Assembly: GCA_036405815.1 (NCBI GenBank)
Contig: DASWWX010000034.1
Coordinates: 1 to 64,000, forward strand
Direction: 5' to 3'
From: Solimonas sp036405815
GTDB taxonomy: Bacteria; Pseudomonadota; Gammaproteobacteria; Nevskiales; Nevskiaceae
Length of the DNA: 64,000 bases
Position numbers and translations under genes: made by a program. Below, piece by piece: positions 47,459 to 57,047 of the stretch. The notes beneath the pieces were generated by a model. It made no database searches and had not been told where the DNA came from. It worked only from the letters and a program-made list of their open reading frames with translations. The number at the start of each line of letters is the position of its first letter. Positions within the stretch are counted from its first letter, which is position 1.

Positions 47459-48328
47459 TCAGCGCGGATCGACGGTAACGTGGAACAGGTGCACGCGGCG
47501 GCTGTCGGCGCGCTGCACGTTGAAGTTGAACGTGTCGATGCGCACGCTCTCGCCGCGCTTGGGCATGTGACCGAAGCGGTGCAGCACCAGGCCACCAACG
47601 GTGTCGAACTCATCATCCGGAAACGCAACGCCGAAGTAGGCGTTGAACTCCTCGATCGGCGTCAGCGCGTTGACCAGGAAGCGGCGTTCGTCCTGCTTGA
47701 GGATGCTCGCGCTCTCGGCCTCGTCGGTCTCGTCGGCGATCTCGCCGACGATCTGTTCGAGCACGTCCTCGATCGTGACCAGGCCGGCGACGCCGCCGTA
47801 CTCGTCGACGACCAGCGCCATGTGATTGCGGCCGCGGCGGAAATCCTTGAGCAGCACGTTAAGGCGCTTGGATTCCGGCACGAACTGGGCCGGCCGCAGC
47901 AGGCGCGCCATGTCGAAGGTCCCCGGATCGAACCCCGGTACGCCCGAACTGAACTTGAGCAAATCCTTGGCCAGCAGGATGCCTACGACCTCGTCCTTGG
48001 AATCGCCGATCACCGGAAAGCGCGAGTGCCCGGACTCCACCACGACCGCCAGGATGCGCTCCAGCGGCCAGACGCGTTCGACGACGACGATCTGCCCGCG
48101 CGGCACCATGACGTCGCGCACCTGCGTCTGCTCGGTCTGCAGGATGCCTTCGAACATGGCCAGCGCGTCGGCATCCATCAATTCGTTGGCCCGCGCGTCA
48201 CGCAGCACGTCGAGAAAGTCCGCACGCGTGCGCGGGCCACCGGCCAGGCTGAGGGAAATGCGATGCCACCACCGGCTCAGGCGGGTGTCGTCCTTGTGGG
48301 TCCCGCTACTACTGTCGTCGTCGCTCAT
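47459..48328 (-). CDS. corC: CorC/HlyC-family CBS-domain protein
   Basis: CorC is linked to magnesium and cobalt efflux. The 289-residue protein is the short form without the membrane domain: an N-terminal region with RANELMDADALAMFEGIL, two CBS domains (VMVPRGQIVVVERVW; HMALVVDEYGGVAGLVTIEDVLE, quoted in part), and the C-terminal CorC_HlyC transporter-associated domain with DTVGGLVLHRFGHMPKRGE. Its ATG overlaps the ybeY stop, and the Lnb-like gene starts two bases after its own stop. The order phoH, ybeY, corC is strongly conserved. Confidence 0.94.
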   Translation of the reverse strand: MSDDDSSSGTHKDDTRLSRWWHRISLSLAGGPRTRADFLDVLRDARANELMDADALAMFEGILQTEQTQVRDVMVPRGQIVVVERVWPLERILAVVVESGHSRFPVIGDSKDEVVGILLAKDLLKFSSGVPGFDPGTFDMARLLRPAQFVPESKRLNVLLKDFRRGRNHMALVVDEYGGVAGLVTIEDVLEQIVGEIADETDEAESASILKQDERRFLVNALTPIEEFNAYFGVAFPDDEFDTVGGLVLHRFGHMPKRGESVRIDTFNFNVQRADSRRVHLFHVTVDPR

Positions 48329-48747
48329 TGGTATGGGTCAGGAAGGCCCAGGGTTTTCAGAATCCGGATCTCGCGCGCTTCCATGCGTGCCGCCTCGTCG
48401 TCGTTCTCGTGATCCAGGCCCTGCAGATGCAGGCAGCCATGCACCACCATGTGCGCCCAGTGCGAACGCACCGGCTTGTTCTGCTCGCGCGCCTCGCGCG
48501 CCACCACCGGCGCACAGATCACCAGGTCGCCGAGCACCGCACCCTCGCCGTGGAAGGACAGCACGTTGGTCGGCTTGTCCTTGCCGCGATAGTCGCGATT
48601 GAGCCGGCGGCTCTCGGCCTCGCCGACGATACGGATCGTCAGCTCGCCATGACGCGTCGGCAGTGCGGCCCGGGCAAAGGCGTGCAAGGAACGGGCCGCC
48701 GGCAGACCCCGGGCAGCGACCGCACGTTGCACCACGATGGCGCTCAT
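48325..48747 (-). CDS. ybeY: Endoribonuclease YbeY
   Basis: YbeY is a zinc endoribonuclease needed for 16S rRNA 3' maturation and ribosome quality control. The 140-residue protein has the metal site HGCLHLQGLDH with three His, plus the conserved RLNRDYRGKDKPTNVLSF, and normal length. Its ATG overlaps the phoH stop and its stop overlaps the corC start (ATGA at both sides). Confidence 0.95.
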   Translation of the reverse strand: MSAIVVQRAVAARGLPAARSLHAFARAALPTRHGELTIRIVGEAESRRLNRDYRGKDKPTNVLSFHGEGAVLGDLVICAPVVAREAREQNKPVRSHWAHMVVHGCLHLQGLDHENDDEAARMEAREIRILKTLGLPDPYQ

Positions 48748-49757
48748 GGCGAGGCCGGCGGCGTCAGCCGCTCGTGTTCCTCGTAGGCATGGACGATGGC
48801 CTGCACCAGCGGGTGGCGCACCACGTCTTCCTTCTTGAAGTGCGTGAAGCTGATGCCGGGCACGCCTTCCAGCACCTTCAGCGTGTGCTTGAGGCCGGAC
48901 AGCTGATGCTTGGGAAGATCGATCTGCGTCATGTCGCCGGTGACGACGGCAACGCTGCCGAAGCCGATGCGCGTCAGGAACATCTTCATCTGCTCGACCG
49001 AGGTGTTCTGCGCCTCATCGAGGATGATGAACGATTCGTTGAGCGTGCGACCGCGCATGAACGCCAGCGGCGCGACCTCGATGACGCTCTTTTCCACCAG
49101 ACGCGAGACCTTCTCGAACCCCATCATCTCGTATAGCGCGTCGTACAACGGGCGCAGGTACGGATTGATCTTGTCCGCCATGTCGCCGGGCAGAAAGCCG
49201 AGCTTCTCGCCGGCCTCGACCGCCGGGCGCACCAGCACCAGGCGCCGCACGCGGTCGCGCTCCAGTGCCTGCACCGCGCTGGCGACCGCCAGATACGTCT
49301 TGCCGGTGCCGGCCGGGCCGACGCCGAAGTTGAGATCGTGCGCGGCGATGTTCTTCAGATAGTTTTTCTGCTGCGGCCCGCGCCCGCGCACCACGCCGCG
49401 CTTGGTGCGGATCACGATCTCGCCGCGCGACCCATCCGCTTCCTCAGCCTCCAGCGACACATCGCTGTCGGCGCCGCTCTCGCTCAACGCCAGGTGCACG
49501 TGCTCGGTGGTGACGATGTCGTCCAGCGTCAGGTTGAACAGACTCTGCAGCACGGCTTCGGCGCGGCCGACATCGGCACGCGTACCGAGAATCTGGAAGC
49601 GGTTGGCGCGGTTGCGGATCTCCACGCCCAGGCGCATCTCGATCTGGCGCAGGTGGCCGTCGAACGGCCCGTTGAGGTTGGCCAGGCGCTGGCCGTCGTC
49701 CGGCTCCAGCACCAGCTCGGCACGCACCTGCGTCGGCTTGCTCGTGGTCGCGCTCAT
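48744..49757 (-). CDS. ybeZ: PhoH family ATPase (YbeZ)
   Basis: The 337-residue protein is a PhoH-like P-loop ATPase: a KH-like N-terminal region (about 20-85), Walker A GPAGTGKTYLA near residue 150, Walker B FIILDEAQN and the downstream TGDMTQIDLP. YbeZ works with YbeY in RNA metabolism. It overlaps miaB upstream and ybeY downstream by four bases (ATGA). The C-terminus ends after HPLVQAIVHAYEEHE, as usual. Confidence 0.95.
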   Translation of the reverse strand: MSATTSKPTQVRAELVLEPDDGQRLANLNGPFDGHLRQIEMRLGVEIRNRANRFQILGTRADVGRAEAVLQSLFNLTLDDIVTTEHVHLALSESGADSDVSLEAEEADGSRGEIVIRTKRGVVRGRGPQQKNYLKNIAAHDLNFGVGPAGTGKTYLAVASAVQALERDRVRRLVLVRPAVEAGEKLGFLPGDMADKINPYLRPLYDALYEMMGFEKVSRLVEKSVIEVAPLAFMRGRTLNESFIILDEAQNTSVEQMKMFLTRIGFGSVAVVTGDMTQIDLPKHQLSGLKHTLKVLEGVPGISFTHFKKEDVVRHPLVQAIVHAYEEHERLTPPASP

Positions 49758-51097
49758 GCCGCCACCGTCTCCTGCATCCAGCGACCGCGCAGCGCGTTGG
49801 CCGTGGCCTCGGTGATGTCCACGTCGACGAACTGGCCGATCAGCGATTCGGGACCGTCGAAGTTGACCATGCGGTTGTGCGTGGTACGGCCGGCGATCTG
49901 GCCGCCACCGCGCTTGGCGGGCTTTTCCACCAGCACCCGCTGCGTGGTGCCGACCAGTGCGTTGCGGAACGCTTCGTCCAGCGTGCGGATGCGCGCCTGC
50001 AGCAGCTGCAGGCGACGGTCCTTGGTTTCGGCATCGACGGTGTCGCGCAGATTCGCCGCCGGCGTGCCGGGGCGCGGGCTGTAATTGAAACTGTAGGCGC
50101 TGTCGAAGCCGGCCTCGGCGATCAGCTCCATCGTCTGCAGGAAGTCGTCCTCGCTCTCGGTCGGAAAGCCGACGATGAAGTCCGACGACAGCGACAGGCC
50201 GGGACGCGCGGCACGAATGCGGCGGATCTTGGCCAGGAACTGCGCGCGCGTGTAGCCGCGCTTCATCATGCCCAGGATGCGGTCGGAACCCGACTGCACC
50301 GGCAGGTGCAGATAGCTCGCCAGCTTCGGCTCTTCGGCGAAGGCATCGATCAGCGCATCGGTGAACTCGGCCGGATGCGAGGTGGTGTAACGAATGCGCT
50401 CGATGCCCGGAATCCGCGCGACGTAGGCGATCAACAGCGCCAGATCGCAGGTCTCGGCGGTGCCGCCCATGCGGCCGCGATAGGCATTGACGTTCTGGCC
50501 CAGCAGCGTCACCTCGCGCACGCCCTGCTCGGCGAGCTTGGCAATCTCCACCAGCACGTCGTCGAGCGGGCGGCTGACTTCCTCGCCGCGCGTGTACGGC
50601 ACGACGCAGAAGGTGCAGTACTTGGAGCAGCCTTCCATGATGCTGACGAAGGCGGTGGGGCCGTTGGCCACCGGCTCCGGCAGGCGATCGAACTTCTCGA
50701 TCTCGGGGAAGCTGACGTCCACCGCCGGCTTGCGCGTGACGCGGGTCGCGTTCAGCAGTTCAGGCAGGCGATGCAGGGTCTGCGGGCCAAACACGATATC
50801 GACCATCGGCTGGCGCTGCGCAATGGCCTGGCCTTCCTGGGAGGCGACGCAGCCACCGACGCCGATCAGGCGGTCCGGGTCGGCCTTTTTCCATTCCTTC
50901 CAGCGGCCCAGCTCGGAGAACACCTTCTCCTGCGCCTTTTCGCGCACCGAGCAGGTGTTGAGCAACAGCAGATCGGCCTCGTCGGGATTCTGCGTCCGCT
51001 GATAACCGTGGGATTGCTCGAGCACATCGGCCATCTTGGCCGAGTCGTACTCGTTCATCTGGCAACCGTAGGTGATGAGGTAAAGCTTCTTGGACAC
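49754..51097 (-). CDS. miaB: tRNA-2-methylthio-N6-dimethylallyladenosine synthase
   Basis: MiaB is a radical-SAM enzyme that adds the methylthio group to i6A37 of tRNAs reading UNN codons. The 447-residue protein has the N-terminal UPF0004 domain with three cluster Cys (YGCQMNEYDS, NTCSVREKA, GGCVAS), the radical-SAM motif GCSKYCTFC and a C-terminal TRAM domain. It starts at a GTG at 51097 with no strong ribosome-binding site in front. It is the first gene of the run miaB, ybeZ, ybeY, corC, Lnb-like, Nramp-like. Confidence 0.96.
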   Translation of the reverse strand: MSKKLYLITYGCQMNEYDSAKMADVLEQSHGYQRTQNPDEADLLLLNTCSVREKAQEKVFSELGRWKEWKKADPDRLIGVGGCVASQEGQAIAQRQPMVDIVFGPQTLHRLPELLNATRVTRKPAVDVSFPEIEKFDRLPEPVANGPTAFVSIMEGCSKYCTFCVVPYTRGEEVSRPLDDVLVEIAKLAEQGVREVTLLGQNVNAYRGRMGGTAETCDLALLIAYVARIPGIERIRYTTSHPAEFTDALIDAFAEEPKLASYLHLPVQSGSDRILGMMKRGYTRAQFLAKIRRIRAARPGLSLSSDFIVGFPTESEDDFLQTMELIAEAGFDSAYSFNYSPRPGTPAANLRDTVDAETKDRRLQLLQARIRTLDEAFRNALVGTTQRVLVEKPAKRGGGQIAGRTTHNRMVNFDGPESLIGQFVDVDITEATANALRGRWMQETVAA

Positions 51098-51141
51098 GCA
51101 GGGGCCGGCTTGGACGCGGCCGCTCAGTATAAACGACGGCC

Positions 51142-51579
51142 TCAGGCCAATTTCTTCAGCCAGTCGCCGACGCCCACCTCGATCTCGGTCCAGGCCTCCT
51201 CGAATGCCGCGCGCGGCAGCCGGTAGGGGTCATCCACGTCGTAATTTCCCGCCCATTTCATGATCTTATGGACGCGGCCCCGGAACTGTGGGTAGTGCCG
51301 GTTGAGCCAGTCGTTATGCGACTGGTCCAGGGTCAGGATCAGGTCCATGGACGACAGCAGTGGCAGCGTGGCCTGCTGGGCCCGGTGGGTGGACAGGTCG
51401 ATGCCGTGGTCGGCTGCCACCGCCACCGACATCGGATCGGCCGGATGGCCGACCAGCGCACCGGTGCCGGCCGAGTGAATCTCGACCCCGGTGTGCTCCA
51501 GATAGCGGCGCAGCAGCGCCTCGCCCATCGGGCTGCGACAGATGTTGCCGGTGCAGACGACCAGAATGCGTTTGAACAT
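51142..51579 (-). CDS. Low-molecular-weight protein-tyrosine phosphatase
   Basis: The 145-residue protein has the phosphatase P-loop VCTGNICRSP (nucleophile Cys9, Arg15) and the general acid Asp in DDPYRLP. The Wzb/Etp-type enzymes in this group control tyrosine kinases of capsule and exopolysaccharide export. No such kinase or polysaccharide gene is in the window, so the target is unknown. It lies 44 bases upstream of miaB on the same strand and could share its transcript. Confidence 0.93.
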   Translation of the reverse strand: MFKRILVVCTGNICRSPMGEALLRRYLEHTGVEIHSAGTGALVGHPADPMSVAVAADHGIDLSTHRAQQATLPLLSSMDLILTLDQSHNDWLNRHYPQFRGRVHKIMKWAGNYDVDDPYRLPRAAFEEAWTEIEVGVGDWLKKLA

Positions 51580-51709
51580 GCGCCGGGGCGGGGGCCGGGA
51601 AGCGAGCGCGCGAGATTAACCGCAAGCCCGCCCCACGAACAGCGCTCCGCGTGCGCCAGCCTTGTCCGCGGTCTTATCCGTGGCCGTCGCCGCGGCCGGA
51701 AAAAGCCGT

Positions 51710-52423
51710 TCAGCCGCCGACGTCAGCGCGCCCCGTGAACACATAACCGACCCCGCGCGCCGACAGCACCGGCAGCTTCTCGCCGCAGGCATCCTCGACC
51801 TTCTTGCGCAGGCGCGACACGGTCACGTCGAGGTTGCGGCTGTACATCTCCAGGCTGGGCCGATTGAGCGCGGCCAGCAGCTCCTCGCGCGACACCACCT
51901 CGCCCGGCCGCACGACCAGACGGTTCAGGAACAGGTACTCCGCCAGCGACAGCTGCGCCACGCGCCCGCTGGGCGCGGTCAGCGTCCAGAGCGCGGCGTT
52001 GAACACCCAGGCCGACCCGGCCTGCGCCTCGCTCGACGGTCGCTCCGACGCCGCCGCGTCATGCACGCGCCGGCAGAGATTGCGGATCAGCAGCTCCAGC
52101 TCGCGCAGGTTGACCGGCTTGGTGAGGTAGTGGTCCACGCCCAGCGACAGGCCGAGCATGCGGTCCTCCTGCTGTGCGCGCGCGGTCAGCATCACGATGC
52201 CGACGTTCGACATCGTGCGCAGGCGCGCGGCGATCGAGAATCCGCTGCCGCCCGGCAGGTTGATGTCGCAGACGACGACATCGACGGCGTGCTGCGCCAG
52301 GTGTTGCTCCACCGCCAGCGCATCGGCAACGCCGGTCACCCGCATCTCGGCCCCCATGAGATAACGGCACACGGTATCGCGCAGATCCTCGTCGTCCTCG
52401 ACGACCAGTACGCGAATGCTCAT
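51710..52423 (-). CDS. OmpR-family response regulator
   Basis: The 237-residue regulator has a receiver domain (VLVVEDDEDLR, phospho-acceptor Asp53, Lys in LTKPVNLREL) and a winged-helix DNA-binding domain ending RGVGYVFTG. GGAGG precedes the ATG at 52423; the open frame upstream to 52744 reads as Arg-rich non-coding sequence. The 7TMR-DISM kinase encoded 400 bases upstream on the same strand is its probable partner. The first Asp pair and the CDINLPG acceptor region are standard. Confidence 0.92.
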   Translation of the reverse strand: MSIRVLVVEDDEDLRDTVCRYLMGAEMRVTGVADALAVEQHLAQHAVDVVVCDINLPGGSGFSIAARLRTMSNVGIVMLTARAQQEDRMLGLSLGVDHYLTKPVNLRELELLIRNLCRRVHDAAASERPSSEAQAGSAWVFNAALWTLTAPSGRVAQLSLAEYLFLNRLVVRPGEVVSREELLAALNRPSLEMYSRNLDVTVSRLRKKVEDACGEKLPVLSARGVGYVFTGRADVGG

Positions 52424-52823
52424 TCGGGTCCTCCGTTGGGCCGCACTGCGCTCGGCAACGCGAGCCGCCAGTTCCTCGCCGATCAGCTCGCCGACGTCGC
52501 GGCCGGAGTCTACGTCCACCTTCCAGGCCGGAACCATCAGCCCGCCCCGTCGGCAAGGCGCCGGCCGCAGCGGCGATTCCGCGCGCCGGCATCTTCCATC
52601 GCCAAATAGCGACCGGCGACGACGGACCTGAAACGCACACCCGCGCGGTGTCGGCCATCGACGTCGAGCCCATGATGCATCGCGACACGCTCCCGCAAGC
52701 GCCAGGATCGGCTCGAGCAGCGTAATCGCAAGTCTTTGAAGCAATGGCCTATTTTTACTTTATAAATCTTGCGAAACCTGCATGGCCGCGGTGCGAGCGA
52801 GCCGGCATCGCCAACCGTGTTGC
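52424..52823. other. 400-base gap between the kinase and its probable regulator
   Basis: I see no supportable gene. An AT-rich stretch at about 52745-52772 (TATTTTTACTTTATAAATC) stands out and could hold a promoter read to the left for the regulator or the end of the kinase transcript; I found no convincing hairpin. The gap means the pair need not share one promoter. Confidence 0.45.
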
Positions 52824-54902
52824 CTATTCTTGCGTCGGCTTGCCGTGGCGCGGCAAAACCAACCGGAAGCGCGCACCGCCATGATCCGCGTTGATGGCGT
52901 CAACGCCGCCGCCGTGCAGCTCGGCGATGCGCCGCACCATGTACAGCCCCAGCCCCAGGCCCGGCCGCGTCTGCATCTGCGGTGACCGATAGTGGCGTTC
53001 GAAGATGCGGCCGAGATCCTCGGCGCGAATGCCCGGCCCGTGATCGCGCACGATGATCTGCACGGTATCGCCATCGGCCACGACGCCCAGTTCGACCGCC
53101 TGCCGCGCCGACGAATACTTGATCGCGTTCTCGAGCAGATTGGCGATCGCGATGCGTAGCAAAGCGGCGTCGGCCACCAGATCCAGCACGGCGACACCGG
53201 GCTCGAAACGCAGTTCGCGTCCCGCCAGGCCGCACAGCGACTCCCCGTCCTCGCGCAGCAGCGCGACCAGATCGAAGCGGCTCGGCCGCAGGTGCATCGC
53301 CGCCGAATCCAGCCAGTCGTCGGCCAGCAACGTATCGAGCAAGGTGACCATGCGTTGTGTGGCGCGCTGCATCTTGTCGACTTCGCGGCGCAGATCCCGC
53401 TGATCGGGCGGTGCATGGCCATCGACCAGCATCTGCGCCGATGCGTCGATGATGCTCAACGGCGTTCGGAATTCGTGCGAGACCATCGCCAGGAAGTTGC
53501 GCTGCTCGTGCAGCGCCTCGGTGAGCCGGTCCTGCGCCTTGCGACGCTCCTGAATCTCCGTGCTCAGCGCGGTGGTGCGCTCCGCAACCTTGCGCTCCAG
53601 TTCCGCGCCGGCTGCGCGCGACGCCTGCAGGGCCTGCGTCTGCACTTCCAGCGCCTTTCGCTCCTCGCGCCGAACCCGCAGCGCCATGCCCATGAACAGC
53701 GCCAGCATGTGGATGACGATGCCGATCAGGAAGCTGTACTGCGTCCAGTTGTTGTACGGCAACCAGCCATGGTTCTTGACGAACAGCAGCAAGCCGGACG
53801 CGCCGTAGACCGAGTAGCCGAGCAGGTTCGGCACCGCCGATGGCAGGCGCCGCCAGACCAGCACCGCGCACATGCCGATCGTCAGCACCGACAGGCTCAG
53901 GCGCATCAGATTGAGTTCCGGTGCCACCGCCGCGTACTGGCCCGTCGCCGCCATCGCCAGCACCCACACCCCGCCGAGGCCCGCGAGGCGATAGGTGATC
54001 GCCATGCGCGGGAACTGCGCCTTCATCTCCAGCAGGCTCATCGCCAGCGCAATTGACGCCAGGAAGTGCAACGCCATCGCCACCCCATACAGCCACGCGC
54101 TGAACGCGGGCGACTCGGGCAGCAACCACTGGGAAATCAGGCCCTCGGCGCTGGCGAACAACAAGGCCGTAACGCCGAGATACGTTGAATACCAGAGAAA
54201 CTGACGATCGCGCAGCAGGCCACCGAGCATGCCGGTCAGCACGGCCATGAACAGCACCATGCCGATCACCGCCGCGCGCTCGATCGTCGCCTCCATGATC
54301 GCGGCACTGAGCGCCGGGAAGCGCCAGACATGACCGCTGACGCTGATCGTTCGCCCGCCGGCGACCCGGATCCAGACGGCTTCGTCGGTCGCCTCGGGCA
54401 AGGGCTGCAGGCGGAGGATCGGCGTCAGCGCCACCACGTCGCGCGCCGACCCCGGCACCTGCACGCCCATGGCACGATGCTGCATCACGACGCCGTCGAC
54501 GGTATGCCGCGGCGCCCAGACATCGAGTTCATCGACGTAAGGCGCGATCAGCTGCAGCCACCAGCCCTCGCCCCATCCGGCCTCGACCTGCACCGGAAAC
54601 CGCAGCCACCAGGCGCCGCGATTGACGTAACCGGCGTTGAAATGTCGTGGTAGTGGCGCGAAGCGGTAACGCGCCTCGTCGGCGCGGAGCTGCTCTAAGG
54701 TCAGCGCACCGGATTCGTCGTAAAAGGCGGACAGATGCCCGGCCAGAGATGCCCGCCCCTGCGCAGCAGCGTGAGCATCGAGCACGACCGGCGACGCGGC
54801 CACCGCCGACCCCGCCAGCCCCGTCGCGAGCCACCACGCCAGCAGCAGGATCCAGCGCCGAATCGGGCGGACCGAGGGCGCGATCACGCTGAGACGCCGC
54901 AA
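52824..54902 (-). CDS. 7TMR-DISM sensor histidine kinase
   Basis: The 692-residue protein has a signal peptide (about residues 15-36), a periplasmic 7TMR-DISMED2-like carbohydrate-binding-type domain (about 40-185), seven membrane helices (about 205-405), a short coiled coil, a HisKA domain with MVSHEFRTP (His476) and an ATPase domain with NLLENAIKY, DHGPGI and GLGLGLYM. This layout detects an extracytoplasmic ligand, often suspected to be a sugar or wall fragment. It lacks a receiver. It is read toward the OmpR-type regulator at 51710. The second ATPase glycine box (TRPGLGLGL) is intact. Confidence 0.93.
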   Translation of the reverse strand: MRRLSVIAPSVRPIRRWILLLAWWLATGLAGSAVAASPVVLDAHAAAQGRASLAGHLSAFYDESGALTLEQLRADEARYRFAPLPRHFNAGYVNRGAWWLRFPVQVEAGWGEGWWLQLIAPYVDELDVWAPRHTVDGVVMQHRAMGVQVPGSARDVVALTPILRLQPLPEATDEAVWIRVAGGRTISVSGHVWRFPALSAAIMEATIERAAVIGMVLFMAVLTGMLGGLLRDRQFLWYSTYLGVTALLFASAEGLISQWLLPESPAFSAWLYGVAMALHFLASIALAMSLLEMKAQFPRMAITYRLAGLGGVWVLAMAATGQYAAVAPELNLMRLSLSVLTIGMCAVLVWRRLPSAVPNLLGYSVYGASGLLLFVKNHGWLPYNNWTQYSFLIGIVIHMLALFMGMALRVRREERKALEVQTQALQASRAAGAELERKVAERTTALSTEIQERRKAQDRLTEALHEQRNFLAMVSHEFRTPLSIIDASAQMLVDGHAPPDQRDLRREVDKMQRATQRMVTLLDTLLADDWLDSAAMHLRPSRFDLVALLREDGESLCGLAGRELRFEPGVAVLDLVADAALLRIAIANLLENAIKYSSARQAVELGVVADGDTVQIIVRDHGPGIRAEDLGRIFERHYRSPQMQTRPGLGLGLYMVRRIAELHGGGVDAINADHGGARFRLVLPRHGKPTQE

Positions 54903-54940
54903 CCGGACAGCCGACCGGATGGAGAACCGGCGGCCGTCAC

Positions 54941-55423
54941 TCAGAACGGAATGTCGTCATCCTCGAACGGGGCGTCCGCAGCCGGTGCTGCGGCCGGCGC
55001 GCTGCGGGCCGGCGCATTGCCGCCACCGCGCGGCGCGTAGGCGCGCCCTTCACCGCCATCGCCCATCGACGCCGAACCGCCGCCCGGCTTGCCGTCGAGC
55101 ATCTGCATGTCCTGCACGCGGATCTCGGTGGTGTAGCGGTCCTTGCCTTCCTTGTCCTGCCACTTGCGCGTGCGCAGCGAGCCTTCGACGTAGACCTTGG
55201 AACCCTTCTTCAGGTACTTGCCGGCGATCTCGCCAAGCTTTCCGGGGAACACGACGTTGTGCCACTCGGTGGCTTCCTTCTGCTCACCGCTCTGCTTGTC
55301 CTTCCAGCTTTCGGTGGTCGCGATCGTCGCGTTGGCCACGGCGTCGCCGCTCGGGAAGTAACGCACCTCGGGGTCTTTGCCGAGGTTGCCGATGAGGATG
55401 ACTTTGTTGATGCCGCGGGCCAT
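54941..55423 (-). CDS. ssb: Single-stranded DNA-binding protein
   Basis: SSB coats single-stranded DNA in replication and repair and recruits partners through its C-terminal tip. The 160-residue protein has the OB-fold start ARGINKVILIGNLGKDPE, TESWKDK and WHNVVFPGK, a Gly/Ala/Pro-rich linker (about 110-150) and the acidic tip DDDIPF. AGGAG precedes the ATG at 55423. In Pseudomonas ssb, an MFS gene and uvrA stand together; here a DUF1329 gene lies between ssb and the other two. No LexA-type operator was seen in the divergent gap. Confidence 0.97.
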   Translation of the reverse strand: MARGINKVILIGNLGKDPEVRYFPSGDAVANATIATTESWKDKQSGEQKEATEWHNVVFPGKLGEIAGKYLKKGSKVYVEGSLRTRKWQDKEGKDRYTTEIRVQDMQMLDGKPGGGSASMGDGGEGRAYAPRGGGNAPARSAPAAAPAADAPFEDDDIPF

Positions 55424-55660
55424 GGGGCTCTCCTGCTGAATTCGGGTGCCGCTGGCGGCGTTGTTCGCGGCCAGGCAAGAGACGTATTACAGCACAGCCC
55501 GACGAGCCGCCGAAACGCGGCGAACAAACGTCCAGATCCTGCCGGACACGCGCGAATATCCGGGCAATTCCTTAGTTTCCCACCGCCGTCGACGCTGGTA
55601 AGGTGATCCGGACAATACGCGACGACGCAGCCCGCGCCGTCGCGCCGCATGGAGGAGCGC

Positions 55661-57043
55661 ATGAAAACCAAAATCAACGGGCGCGCGACGGTACGCCGCC
55701 TGACGGCGGGGCTACTGTTGGGAGCGCTGTGTGCCGGCCCGGCCTGGGCCAAGGTCTCGGCCGAAGAAGCCGCCAAGCTGGGCAAGGAGCTGACGCCGAT
55801 CGGCGCCGAAAAGGCCGCCAACGCCGACGGCAGCATTCCGGCCTGGGACGGCGGCCTGACCCAATCGCCGCCCTGCTACAAGGGCGAAGGCTCGCGCTAC
55901 TGCGATCCGTATCCGACCGACAAGATCCTCTACACGGTGACGCCGCAGAACGTCGCGCAGTACAAGGACAAGCTGTCGGCCGGCCAGATCGCGATGTTCG
56001 AGAAGTACCCGAGCTACAAGCTCAACGTCTATCCGACGCGCCGCACCGCCGCCTTTCCCGGCTTCGTCTACGAAGCCACCAAGAAGAATGCACTGAACGC
56101 AACGCTGGAGTTCAACGGCGAATCGCTGAAGGGCGCGATCACCGGCTTCCCGTTCCCGATCGCCAAGAGCGGCCAGGAAGTGATGTGGAACCACAAGCTG
56201 CGCTACCGCGGCATGGGCGCCTCGCGCTGGAACAACCAGGCCGCGGTCACCGCCACCGGCAGCTACACGCTGGTGAAGATCACCGAGGACGTGTTCTTCC
56301 CGTATGCGGCGCAGAACGTGACGCCGGAATCGCTGAACAACGTCATCACCTACTTCCTGCAGATCGTGCGTGATCCGCCGCGCCTGGCCGGTCAGATCAC
56401 GCTGGTGCACGAGACGATGGACCAGGTCCGCGAAGCGCGCCGCGCCTGGCAGTACAACCCGGGTCAGCGCCGCATCCGCCGCGCACCGAACGTCGCCTAC
56501 GACAATCCGAGCACCGCATCCGACGGCCTGCGCACCAACGACCAGCTCGACGCCTTCAACGGCGCCACGGATCGCTACACCTGGCAGCTGGTCGGCAAAC
56601 GCGAAATGCTCGTGCCGTACAACGCGTACAAGCTGCACAGCGACCAGTACAAATACGCCGACATCATCAAGCGCGGCCACATCAACCAGGATCTGCCGCG
56701 TTACGAGCTGCACCGTGTCTGGGTCGTGGAGGCAACGCTGCGTGCCGGCACCAGCCACATGTTCAAGCGCCGCACGTTCTATGTGGACGAGGACGCCTGG
56801 CAGGTGGTGCTGGTGGACCTGTACGACAATCGCAACCAGCTATGGCGCTGGCAGGAACTGCACGGCTACCAGGCCTACGACAAGCCGTTCATCGGCCCGC
56901 CGGCCATGGAAACCGCATACGACCTGCAGTCGGGCCGCTACATCGCCTACTCGATGAACAACGAGGAAGCCGAAACGCGCGAACGCACGTTCGATCGCAG
57001 CTACTTCGATCCGTCCAACGTCACCAAGCAGGCGGTGAAGTAA
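55661..57043 (+). CDS. DUF1329 outer-membrane lipoprotein-sorting-like protein
   Basis: The 460-residue exported protein starts at the ATG at 55661, just behind GGAGGAG; an in-frame start four codons earlier would place the ribosome-binding site inside the gene. The signal peptide ends near GPAWA-K. DUF1329 marks are visible: GKELTPIGAEKAANADGSIP, quoted in part, LNVYPTRRTAAFP, RRIRRAPNVAYDNP and RRTFYVDEDAWQVVLVD. Such proteins usually accompany DUF1302 outer-membrane proteins and are thought to take part in hydrophobic substrate traffic; the function is not proven. Its usual partner is at 61335, 4.3 kb away across uvrA. Confidence 0.92.
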   Translation: MKTKINGRATVRRLTAGLLLGALCAGPAWAKVSAEEAAKLGKELTPIGAEKAANADGSIPAWDGGLTQSPPCYKGEGSRYCDPYPTDKILYTVTPQNVAQYKDKLSAGQIAMFEKYPSYKLNVYPTRRTAAFPGFVYEATKKNALNATLEFNGESLKGAITGFPFPIAKSGQEVMWNHKLRYRGMGASRWNNQAAVTATGSYTLVKITEDVFFPYAAQNVTPESLNNVITYFLQIVRDPPRLAGQITLVHETMDQVREARRAWQYNPGQRRIRRAPNVAYDNPSTASDGLRTNDQLDAFNGATDRYTWQLVGKREMLVPYNAYKLHSDQYKYADIIKRGHINQDLPRYELHRVWVVEATLRAGTSHMFKRRTFYVDEDAWQVVLVDLYDNRNQLWRWQELHGYQAYDKPFIGPPAMETAYDLQSGRYIAYSMNNEEAETRERTFDRSYFDPSNVTKQAVK

Positions 57044-57047
57044 AGCG

